Part shown: piece by piece, positions 7,678-12,561 of the stretch
How the letters are laid out: each line of letters starts with the position of its first letter
Numbering within the stretch: position 1 is the stretch's first letter
Assembly (NCBI GenBank): GCA_003140115.1
Contig: PLIQ01000567.1
Location: forward strand, 1 to 12,561
Reading direction: 5' to 3'
From: Actinomycetota bacterium
Lineage (GTDB): Bacteria; Actinomycetota; Actinomycetes; Streptosporangiales; Streptosporangiaceae
DNA: 12,561 nt
Notes under the pieces: model-generated
The model's database searches: none
What the model saw: only the letters and a program-made list of their open reading frames with translations
What the model was told of the DNA's origin: nothing
Translations under genes and position numbers: made by a program

Positions 7678-8472
7678 ATGGCTGACGCACTGCCGGAATC
7701 GACTCTCGCAGCGCTGGACGATCCGTTCGCGCAGCTGACCGGGCCGCTGGCCAGCGCCATCCGGCTGGACTTCGAGGTCGTCGACTCAGCCCGGCTCACC
7801 CCGCACATGCAGCGGCTCAGGCTGACGGCGCCGCAGCTCGATGGGTTCGGCTACCTGCCCGGCCAGGATGTCATGCTGCTCGTGGCGGCCGAAGGTAACC
7901 GCCCGGTACGGCGGCGGTACACGATCCGGCAGCTTGACGCGGCCGAGCGGCTCCTCACGCTCGACATCGTGCTGCACGGCGACGGTCCCGGCGAGCGCTG
8001 GGTGCGGTCGGCCCGGCCCGGCGACAAGATCGAGGGCATCGGGCCGCGCGGGAAGATCACCACGTCAGCCACGGCCGACTGGCACCTGTTCATCGGTGAT
8101 GAGTCGGCGCTGCCCGCGACGTTCGCGATGACCGAGGCGCTGCCGCCCGACCGCCCGGCCACGCTCATCCTCGAGATCCCCGAGGAGAGCGACGAGCAGG
8201 ACCCAGATGCCGTGGCGAGTACCCGCATCACCTGGCTGCACCGCCTCGGCGCGCCCGCCGGTGACCCGTCGGCCCTCGCCGCCGAGACCGCCGAGATCGA
8301 ACTGCCGCCCGGCCGCGGCCACGCCTACCTGTTCGGCGAGGCGAAGGTGGTGTCCCGGTTGCGGGAGGTCCTGGCCGAGCGAGGTCTCGGCCAGGACCAG
8401 ATGTCACCCAAGGCCTACTGGGGCCGTGGCCGCGCCAACGCCAGCCACGGCGAGCCCGCCCGGGACGCCTAG
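7678..8472 (+). CDS. Siderophore-interacting protein, FAD-dependent ferric-siderophore reductase family
   Basis: 264 residues, normal length for the family (PF08021 FAD-binding domain plus PF04954 C-terminal domain; ViuB/YqjH type). Members use NAD(P)H and FAD to reduce ferric iron bound to a siderophore, releasing iron in the cytoplasm. Seen: the flavin-binding signature RRYTIR at 79-84 after YLPGQDVMLLV, a GPRGKI loop, the nucleotide-binding start FIGDESALPA (GDES at 140-143), AYLFGEAKVV and the C-terminal AYWGRGRANASHGEP signature. No signal peptide is present. The ATG at 7678 has AGAGGAAAGGG 11 bases upstream. An in-frame extension reaches back to 6985 but overlaps the helicase and is out-of-frame noise. 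No siderophore synthesis or transport genes are in the window, so the substrate is unknown. Being downstream of an SNF2 gene is unusual for an iron gene. The stop lies 11 bases from the convergent arabinofuranosidase stop. Confidence 0.93.
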   Translation: MADALPESTLAALDDPFAQLTGPLASAIRLDFEVVDSARLTPHMQRLRLTAPQLDGFGYLPGQDVMLLVAAEGNRPVRRRYTIRQLDAAERLLTLDIVLHGDGPGERWVRSARPGDKIEGIGPRGKITTSATADWHLFIGDESALPATFAMTEALPPDRPATLILEIPEESDEQDPDAVASTRITWLHRLGAPAGDPSALAAETAEIELPPGRGHAYLFGEAKVVSRLREVLAERGLGQDQMSPKAYWGRGRANASHGEPARDA

Positions 8473-8483
8473 CCAGACCCCGC

Positions 8484-9995
8484 TCACGGCTTGATGTCCC
8501 ATTGCTGGCAGGTGTTGTCGAGCTGGGCCCACTGGCGAACCGTGGTCCCGTTGGCGGTTTCGCAGTCCTCCGCGTCCAGGACCATTCCGTTGGCGACGTT
8601 GCTGATGGTGTAGTGGCTCCCCGCGGGGGTGACGTTCCACTCCTGGCAGAGGTTGTGCAGCGAGGACCACAGGTCGGTGAGGGTGCCGTCTGCGGTCCCG
8701 CAGTTTACCGAGTCGAGGACCTGGCCGCTGTTGACGTTGGTGATGATGTAGCGGCCGTTGCCCGCGCTGGTGAACCTCCACCGCTGGCAGCTCGTGTCGG
8801 CCGAGGACAGTTCGATGCCGGTGCCGTCGGCGGTCGCGCAACCCGCCGGTGCCACGTCCGTGCCGCTGTTGACGTTGGTGATGGTGTAGGGGCTGCCGGT
8901 CGCCGGGAAGCCGGCGGCGACCGGCTGGTAGCCGACCGCGACGATGTTGGCTTGCACGGCGGCGTCGGCCGCGTCGGACGGATAGCCGGCGGTGATGACG
9001 CCTTCGAAGAAGGACCCGTCGGACTCGTTGCTGTTGTCGCCGCCGGTGCCCAGGATGACGGCGCCCTCCTGGTGCATCGGGGTGTATCCGCCGATGTCAG
9101 GAAGTGGCCCGTTGTACTCGGTGGTCAGGCTGCCCGACTGCGCGTTCGCGTCCTTGATCGCGTAGGTCGTCGTGCCGTTGTTCTTTAGCATGGCGGTCAC
9201 GAACGTGCTGGAGTTGCCCCGGTTGCCGGGGTCGGAGCCGTTGCCCCCCGCGAAGAGCCCATTCTCCATGTCCGCCTGGTCCCAGGGCCCGGACCCGGTA
9301 CAGGGCGTGAACCAGCACTCGGTGCCGAAGTTGATCGCATCCATGTGGCCATTGCCGTTGTCGGTGCCGGACGTCTCGGCGTTGCCGAAGTCGAAGCAGC
9401 ACAAGGCGTCCACGTGCGTGCCGCTGGTCACCATGTAAGCGCCCTGCGGCTGGCTGCCGACCGGGACGCCCCGCGTGACATCGTTGCGGTAGCCGACGCC
9501 GGCCTGCACCGAGACGCCGTAGACCTGGTGGCCGCCGATCGTGACCGGCAGCGCGTTGGCGATCGCGGCGGCATCCGGCCCGCCGTTCCCGCCGATCGGC
9601 CCCACGCCGAGGTCGTTGTGGTCAGGGCTCTGGTCGTAGATCCTCGTGATGGTGCACACCGTGCCCGCGCAGAAGGAGTTCTGGGCAGCGGCGTCGGCGT
9701 AGCCGCCCGTTTCCAGCACGCCGATGTCGGCTGTCTTGCCGTCCGACGCGCGCGTGACCTGGTAGAGCGGACCGCGGTAAGTCCGGTACAGCGCGCGCAC
9801 CGTGCTGTAAGCGGCGACGCAGGGGGTACCTCCCGCGGCGTAGATGTCACAGGGCCGCGCGGAGGAGGCGAGAGCGGCGGCCTGCGCCGACCCTGCCGTG
9901 CCGGGAGTGCCGGCCAACGCGGCCAGGACAACCGCGGCCACGGTACCCGCACTCCACAGTGCTTTTCTCAGACTCAGAAATCGCTTCTGGACCAT
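8484..9995 (-). CDS. Secreted GH54 alpha-L-arabinofuranosidase with C-terminal ricin-type beta-trefoil
   Basis: 503 residues from the ATG at 9995. A longer frame opens at 10046, but the 9995 start has GGAG 9 bases upstream and gives a proper signal peptide (KRFLSLRK, hydrophobic core, cleavage near SAQA at 36-39). Residues about 49-365 are a GH54 (ArbB) catalytic domain, which removes arabinofuranosyl side chains from arabinoxylan or arabinan outside the cell. Glu244 in ADMENGLF and Asp320 in GTGGDNSN fit the nucleophile and acid/base, and the vicinal Cys199-Cys200 (DALCCFDF) fits the substrate-binding disulfide. From memory these are E221, D297 and C176-C177 in Aspergillus kawachii AbfB, a constant offset of 23. 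Residues about 368-503 form three repeats of about 45 residues, each ending in QxW (CQRW, CQEW, CQQW): a ricin-type (RICIN) carbohydrate-binding trefoil, replacing the CBM42 of the fungal enzymes. The gene has its own promoter and an operator-like palindrome. Confidence 0.93.
   Translation of the reverse strand: MVQKRFLSLRKALWSAGTVAAVVLAALAGTPGTAGSAQAAALASSARPCDIYAAGGTPCVAAYSTVRALYRTYRGPLYQVTRASDGKTADIGVLETGGYADAAAQNSFCAGTVCTITRIYDQSPDHNDLGVGPIGGNGGPDAAAIANALPVTIGGHQVYGVSVQAGVGYRNDVTRGVPVGSQPQGAYMVTSGTHVDALCCFDFGNAETSGTDNGNGHMDAINFGTECWFTPCTGSGPWDQADMENGLFAGGNGSDPGNRGNSSTFVTAMLKNNGTTTYAIKDANAQSGSLTTEYNGPLPDIGGYTPMHQEGAVILGTGGDNSNESDGSFFEGVITAGYPSDAADAAVQANIVAVGYQPVAAGFPATGSPYTITNVNSGTDVAPAGCATADGTGIELSSADTSCQRWRFTSAGNGRYIITNVNSGQVLDSVNCGTADGTLTDLWSSLHNLCQEWNVTPAGSHYTISNVANGMVLDAEDCETANGTTVRQWAQLDNTCQQWDIKP
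8724..8883. repeat. Direct repeat from duplicated ricin-type units
   Basis: A 22-base perfect repeat occurs at 8724-8745 and again at 8862-8883, 138 bases (46 codons) apart. It encodes the shared ITNVNSG segment of the first and second trefoil repeats, so it is an internal coding repeat rather than a mobile sequence. Such high identity suggests recent duplication or gene conversion between the units. Confidence 0.7.
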
Positions 9996-10004
9996 GGGAG
10001 CCAT

Positions 10005-10008
10005 CTCC
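10005..10008 (-). promoter_or_regulatory. Ribosome binding site choosing the 9995 start
   Basis: On the minus strand CCGGAG (10010-10005) ends 9 bases before the ATG at 9995. An in-frame ATG at 10004 directly abuts the GGAG and could not use it, which supports 9995 over 10004 and 10046. Confidence 0.55.
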
Positions 10009-10066
10009 GGAGCCGGCTCTAGGCGACGACGCCGCGGATGCCACACCGGGCGCGAGCGGTCATGAT

Positions 10067-10080
10067 TGTTAACGCTAACA
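10067..10080. promoter_or_regulatory. LacI-type operator upstream of the arabinofuranosidase
   Basis: TGTTAACGCTAACA is a 14-base dyad centred on CG with a single asymmetric pair. This is the form of LacI-family sites (half-site TGTTA-C) and close to the TGTTAGCGCTAACA-type sites known near xylan and arabinan genes of actinomycetes. It lies 72 bases before the start codon and about 10-23 bases downstream of the transcription start expected from the promoter at 10097-10126. A bound repressor would block early elongation. No LacI-family gene is in the window, so the regulator is encoded elsewhere. Confidence 0.65.
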
Positions 10081-10096
10081 ACCCACGAGAACCACC

Positions 10097-10126
10097 AATA
10101 TCCAACTAAACGGGGGAGGGTGTCAA
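10097..10126 (-). promoter_or_regulatory. Sigma-70-type promoter of the arabinofuranosidase gene
   Basis: On the minus strand a perfect TTGACA (10126-10121) is followed after 18 bases by GATATT (10102-10097), which matches four of six -10 positions. The TTGACA overlaps the stop codon (10125-10123) of the upstream phosphatase-like gene. This gives the glycosidase its own promoter rather than read-through. Confidence 0.55.
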
Positions 10127-10752
10127 GGTGCTCGCGACGCGGCTCCGCTTAACTTCGCCGGGATCACCGACCCGGCGTCTCCGGCGAGCAGCTGCTGCGG
10201 AATCTGACCGAAGGTGTAGCGGGCCGGCCCGGGCCCCGGGACGAGGGTGAACGACCAGATGACGTCATACCGGTTTCCCGGCCACTTCCGCGGGATGACG
10301 GTTCCGTCGACGACCGGCAACGAGGACGCGATCACCGGAATGTGGCTGTGCTCCCAGCAGATGAGCACGACCCCGGAGGAGCTGCGCACCAGGCTGTCGG
10401 CTAGCTGCTGCTCCTGACCCTGGGCGAACTGGGTCGCTACCGGCAGCCCCAGCTGCTCGCTGAGACCCTGAATGGTCTGGTAAGACCGGTGCGCGGCCGT
10501 CTTGCCTGGATGCCCCCAGGAGGGCGCCACCAGCACCGTCGGACTCCGCAAGCCAGCCCGCATCGGACCGAACTCCGGATGGAACAGGGCGGCGAGGGCA
10601 CCAGAGCGCTGCCATCCGCGCGGCAACAGCGAATGCTCGTTCTGGCCGCCCTCAAAGTCAACGCCAGACGACGGCGGCTTAAGCGGCTTCTCCGCATGCC
10701 GGATGATGTAGATGACTTCGGGCGACACGTTCACGTCGTAAACGTAAGGCAT
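10123..10752 (-). CDS. Histidine phosphatase superfamily protein
   Basis: 209 residues from the ATG at 10752. In-frame GTG codons at 10773 and 10770 are alternatives, a stop lies at 10806-10804, and none of the starts has a clear ribosome binding site, so a leaderless message is possible. Seen: strand then motif VIYIIRHAEKP with the RHAE signature (Arg18, His19, the expected phospho-acceptor), HRSYQTIQ with Arg89, and ICWEHSHIP with Glu134-His135. These are the phosphate-pocket residues of branch 1 histidine phosphatases (phosphoglycerate-mutase fold), which hydrolyse small phosphoesters or protein phosphates through a phospho-histidine. The substrate cannot be deduced. There is no signal peptide, so the protein is probably cytoplasmic, unlike its secreted neighbours. 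Its 3' end carries the -35 box of the arabinofuranosidase promoter. It lies 367 bases downstream of the GH5-like gene on the same strand and is probably transcribed separately. Confidence 0.8.
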   Translation of the reverse strand: MPYVYDVNVSPEVIYIIRHAEKPLKPPSSGVDFEGGQNEHSLLPRGWQRSGALAALFHPEFGPMRAGLRSPTVLVAPSWGHPGKTAAHRSYQTIQGLSEQLGLPVATQFAQGQEQQLADSLVRSSSGVVLICWEHSHIPVIASSLPVVDGTVIPRKWPGNRYDVIWSFTLVPGPGPARYTFGQIPQQLLAGDAGSVIPAKLSGAASRAP

Positions 10753-10812
10753 GACGTGGGGCTTGATCACCACCGGCTGGGCCGGCGAGGCCCGGGACCA
10801 GTGCTACCGAGG

Positions 10813-10826
10813 CCGGCAGCTGCCGG
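10813..10826. promoter_or_regulatory. 14-base perfect palindrome upstream of the phosphatase gene
   Basis: CCGGCAGCTGCCGG is perfectly self-complementary and lies 61 bases before the ATG at 10752. Its position fits an operator for the phosphatase gene, but no regulator or promoter hexamers could be tied to it. Confidence 0.35.
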
Positions 10827-10927
10827 AGCTTGCTCACCGGGTGCCACGCCGCGGTCCGGTACGGTCCCGAGAGCTCCTGACCATCAAGCCGCAGCGGGAC
10901 GCCGGCCCGAGACGAACGCCATCGTGG

Positions 10928-11050
10928 CGCAGCTGCGTCGCGGACGGTAATGTGCCTCATGGGCGCACAAAACCGCGCCAGCCCGCCGCTTCCTGGTTTT
11001 CTCGCGGTCTGTGGTGAGACCCAAGATCCTGGGAACCGCGGGCTGGCGCG
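10928..11050. repeat. Cluster of inverted repeats in the 10774-11119 gene-free stretch
   Basis: No gene was recognised between 10774 and 11119; frames here show no family features. Seen: palindrome CGCAGCTGCG at 10928-10937; TGTGC/GCACA at 10951-10955 and 10965-10969; and a perfect 13-base inverted repeat, CGCGCCAGCCCGC at 10974-10986 against its complement at 11038-11050. The 51-base interior of the last can itself fold on the minus strand (CCCAG-GATC-TTGGG, or alternatively GGTCT-CACCAC-AGACC). On the minus strand the 13-bp stem is followed by GTTTTGT, so it could act as a terminator for the GH5-like transcript. A structured RNA or remnant of a small mobile repeat is also possible. Confidence 0.5.
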
Positions 11051-11057
11051 CAGCCAC

Positions 11058-11100
11058 GGTATGGGGCTTGCGAAGGTCAAAGAAGGGACCATCCCATACC
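11058..11100 (-). terminator. Hairpin downstream of the GH5-like gene
   Basis: GGTATGGG at 11058-11065 and CCCATACC at 11093-11100 form a perfect 8-bp stem, with a smaller GGTC/GACC stem nested in the loop. It lies 19 bases past the GH5-like stop codon on the minus strand. There is no T run after it, so the role (terminator or 3' stabiliser) is inferred from position. Confidence 0.4.
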
Positions 11101-11119
11101 TTGGATGAGTTTTCCCTGC

Positions 11120-12262
11120 CTAGTATTTCTGGATGACGGCCCAGGTTTTCGGGAATGCGGGGCTCAGGTCGCAGTGGCCGGGAGCGACGCCTGCGTCCAA
11201 GAGGTTCCAGAAGTCTGAGCCGACTGCTGGCATTGCCGCTGGCGAGCCACCTTGCTGTATATAGTACATTTCCTGTCCGTGAGTGGCCATGGCGGCGTCA
11301 GTCGCCGAGTAATACGGGTAACCAATATCTTGGTAGCAGGCGCTCCAGGCCGAGAGAAACCAGGGCTTGCCGATTTTTTTGCAGTAACTGGTGAACTTCC
11401 CGATGGCCTGGTACAGGTCATCACTGGAGTTGATCTCGATGTCGCACGTGGCATTCGCGGGATCCGAGACGATGTTCTGCCACGGTATGCCGGAGCTGGT
11501 TGCGCCATTAAGATGCGAGAATCCGCCGGTGCTGATGAGGATGCGCGGCGCGAGGGCCTTCCATTCGGTTTCGGTTCGATGGAAGAAGGCTTGCATATCA
11601 GCCGCGGTGCCGCTCGTCCCAGCGGGGCAGCCTGAATCTGTTTCGCCCGGGTAGCAGATCTCGCCGAATATCTCGACCATGGCGATAGTCGGATCATTCT
11701 TATATTGCACACCGGTAACCGAGTTCGTGCGATTCGCGATGAAGTTAAGATAGTTTCCCCAGTCGGTTGTCGTTGCCGTGTGGCCGGCCGCTTGAAGGGA
11801 CTGGCCGTACTCACTCAGATTAAGAATGACATGGAGCCCGGCCTGCCTCGCGGCCGCGATGAACTTGTCCACCCTCGTCCATGTCGCCGATGACATGGTA
11901 TCTGATAGAGTGTGGTATTCCGTGTCGAACTCGACGAGTTCCAGCGTATTAATCTTGCCTTCCTGAGCCAGCGATATTTCCGCTGAAGGCTGATCGTAAG
12001 CGCCGTAGGCGGTTGCCCCGTGGATAACGTAGGGCTGACCGTTTAGGCAGAGCTGGGTGCCGCAGACCTGGACGAAGCCGGTGCTGGTGGCGGCAACTGA
12101 GTGCAGGGCCGTGGTGGCCGCGCTGGCGGGCCCGCCGAGTGACGTTATGAGCGCCACCGCGGATGCCATGGCCACAGCCGTTGCCGAACTCCTGGACAGG
12201 ATCCTGCCCGGACCCTTTCGGGTCATATTCGCTGCCTTGGCGAGTGCCTTGATGAGCGTCAC
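11120..12262 (-). CDS. Secreted GH5-like (mannanase-type) protein with apparently degenerate active site
   Basis: 380 residues from a GTG at 12262 with AGGGG 10 bases upstream; ATG 12226 (codon 13) is an alternative giving a shorter signal peptide. Seen: a signal peptide ending near GPASA (44-48), then a TIM-barrel glycosidase pattern: LCLNGQPYVIHG, WTRVDKFIAAARQAGLHVIL and TNSVTGVQYKNDPTIAMVEI. The last closely follows the GH5_7 beta-mannanase pattern that leads into the acid/base motif. Where mannanases have WELxNEP this protein has VEIFGEI: Glu201 is kept, but Asn and Pro are lost. Where the nucleophile lies (KPVxxxEFG) it has KPWFLSAWS, with Ala305 in place of Glu. The His-Tyr segment is replaced by INSSD. 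So it may bind rather than cleave polysaccharide, or use another mechanism. At least seven cysteines suit an exported protein. Sampled stretches are 47-53% GC, far below neighbouring genes, which suggests separate acquisition. Confidence 0.75.
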   Translation of the reverse strand: MTLIKALAKAANMTRKGPGRILSRSSATAVAMASAVALITSLGGPASAATTALHSVAATSTGFVQVCGTQLCLNGQPYVIHGATAYGAYDQPSAEISLAQEGKINTLELVEFDTEYHTLSDTMSSATWTRVDKFIAAARQAGLHVILNLSEYGQSLQAAGHTATTTDWGNYLNFIANRTNSVTGVQYKNDPTIAMVEIFGEICYPGETDSGCPAGTSGTAADMQAFFHRTETEWKALAPRILISTGGFSHLNGATSSGIPWQNIVSDPANATCDIEINSSDDLYQAIGKFTSYCKKIGKPWFLSAWSACYQDIGYPYYSATDAAMATHGQEMYYIQQGGSPAAMPAVGSDFWNLLDAGVAPGHCDLSPAFPKTWAVIQKY

Positions 12263-12497
12263 GGGACTCTTACCCCTATTCTGCTAATTTTCCGTACGCT
12301 CACCAGTTTCTGCGATTAACCGACTACCCGTTAGAGTCAAACAGCCCGAGTTGGGCAGGGCAGGTCATAGTGCCCATTCTTAGGACCTATTACTACAGCC
12401 GCGGCTGCTAACCTCGCCCAGGGCTCGGGCGTGTTCCTGAGTTATCCCGTTTTCTGCAGTATGTGATTAACAGGATGAAATCGCACTGTTCATGGAC
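12263..12497. promoter_or_regulatory. Upstream region of the GH5-like gene
   Basis: No coding sequence is recognised here; base composition is lower in GC than most of the window. It must hold the promoter of the GH5-like gene on the minus strand. TTGACT (12341-12336) is a -35-like hexamer, but no good -10 follows at 16-18 bases. Seen: the perfect 12-base palindrome CAGCCGCGGCTG at 12396-12407, and a CGCCC/GGGCG stem at 12415-12431 with a 7-base loop. Unlike the arabinofuranosidase gene, no copy of the TGTTAACGCTAACA site is present. Confidence 0.35.
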
Positions 12498-12561
12498 GCG
12501 GGCATGCCGTCTGATCATGTAGGTCTTTGAGGTCTGCATGAACGAGGTGTGGCATGCCCGC
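12498..12561. repeat. 11-base inverted repeat at the right edge
   Basis: GCGGGCATGCC at 12498-12508 and GGCATGCCCGC at 12551-12561 are exact complements, 42 bases apart; the right copy ends at the last base of the window and may extend. Between them an ATG at 12538 has GAGG 5 bases upstream and opens a frame reading MNEVWHAR to the edge. It could be the start of a gene on the plus strand, or this could be the end of a mobile element; neither can be shown from what is visible. Confidence 0.45.

Noticed and set aside
2742..8472. Phage-defence or novel operon built on the ATPase regulator plus SNF2 helicase
   Set aside because: The genes are separated by a 308-base gap with a palindrome, the ATPase ends in a LuxR DNA-binding domain rather than an effector, and no nuclease, methylase or other toxic domain is present.
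8502..10022. Long plus-strand open frames antisense to the arabinofuranosidase
   Set aside because: They mirror the GC-biased codons of a gene with clear catalytic residues, lectin repeats and signal peptide on the other strand. Their products are low-complexity and match no family.
10679..11092. Minus-strand frame of 137 codons overlapping the phosphatase gene start
   Set aside because: It overlaps the well-supported histidine phosphatase in another frame, is Arg/Pro/Ala-rich without domain features, and crosses the inverted-repeat cluster.

Overview
The window looks like chromosome of a high-GC actinomycete. Most genes run near 70% GC with strong G/C third-position bias, use GTG and TTG starts beside ATG, and encode families common in soil actinobacteria: a Tat-exported phospholipase C, a predicted-ATPase LuxR regulator, an SNF2 helicase, a siderophore-interacting protein, and secreted glycosidases with a ricin-type lectin domain. 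The genus cannot be fixed from the sequence. No tRNA, rRNA, CRISPR array or complete mobile element was seen.

Left part (1-2595): a lipoprotein gene on the minus strand runs off the left edge. It is divergent from a plus-strand phosphoesterase/phospholipase C gene. The 218 bases between them hold several dyad symmetries that could be operators or leader hairpins.

Middle (2769-8472, plus strand): first a stand-alone ATPase/TPR/LuxR regulator whose target is not evident. Then comes an SNF2-family ATPase that probably starts at a TTG codon behind a strong ribosome binding site and a structured leader. A siderophore-interacting flavoprotein follows 56 bases downstream and is probably co-transcribed with it. 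This pair converges on the next block with an 11-base gap.

Right part (8484-12262, all minus strand): a secreted GH54 alpha-L-arabinofuranosidase with a C-terminal ricin-type beta-trefoil, a histidine-phosphatase-superfamily protein, and a secreted GH5-like protein. The arabinofuranosidase has its own promoter and a LacI-type palindrome just downstream of it, so it is probably repressed until plant polysaccharide is available. The GH5-like protein resembles GH5_7 mannanases but appears to lack the catalytic nucleophile. Its gene and right flank are much poorer in GC (about 47-53% in sampled stretches), which suggests separate acquisition. The intergenic stretch 10774-11119 is rich in inverted repeats, and an 11-base inverted repeat lies at the extreme right edge.

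The window reads mainly as an accessory, secretion-oriented region for phospholipid and arabinose-containing polymer breakdown, plus a housekeeping-like helicase/flavoprotein pair. No convincing new defence or biosynthetic system was found. The best leads are the catalytically degenerate GH5-like protein, the arabinofuranosidase operator and the structured intergenic segments.
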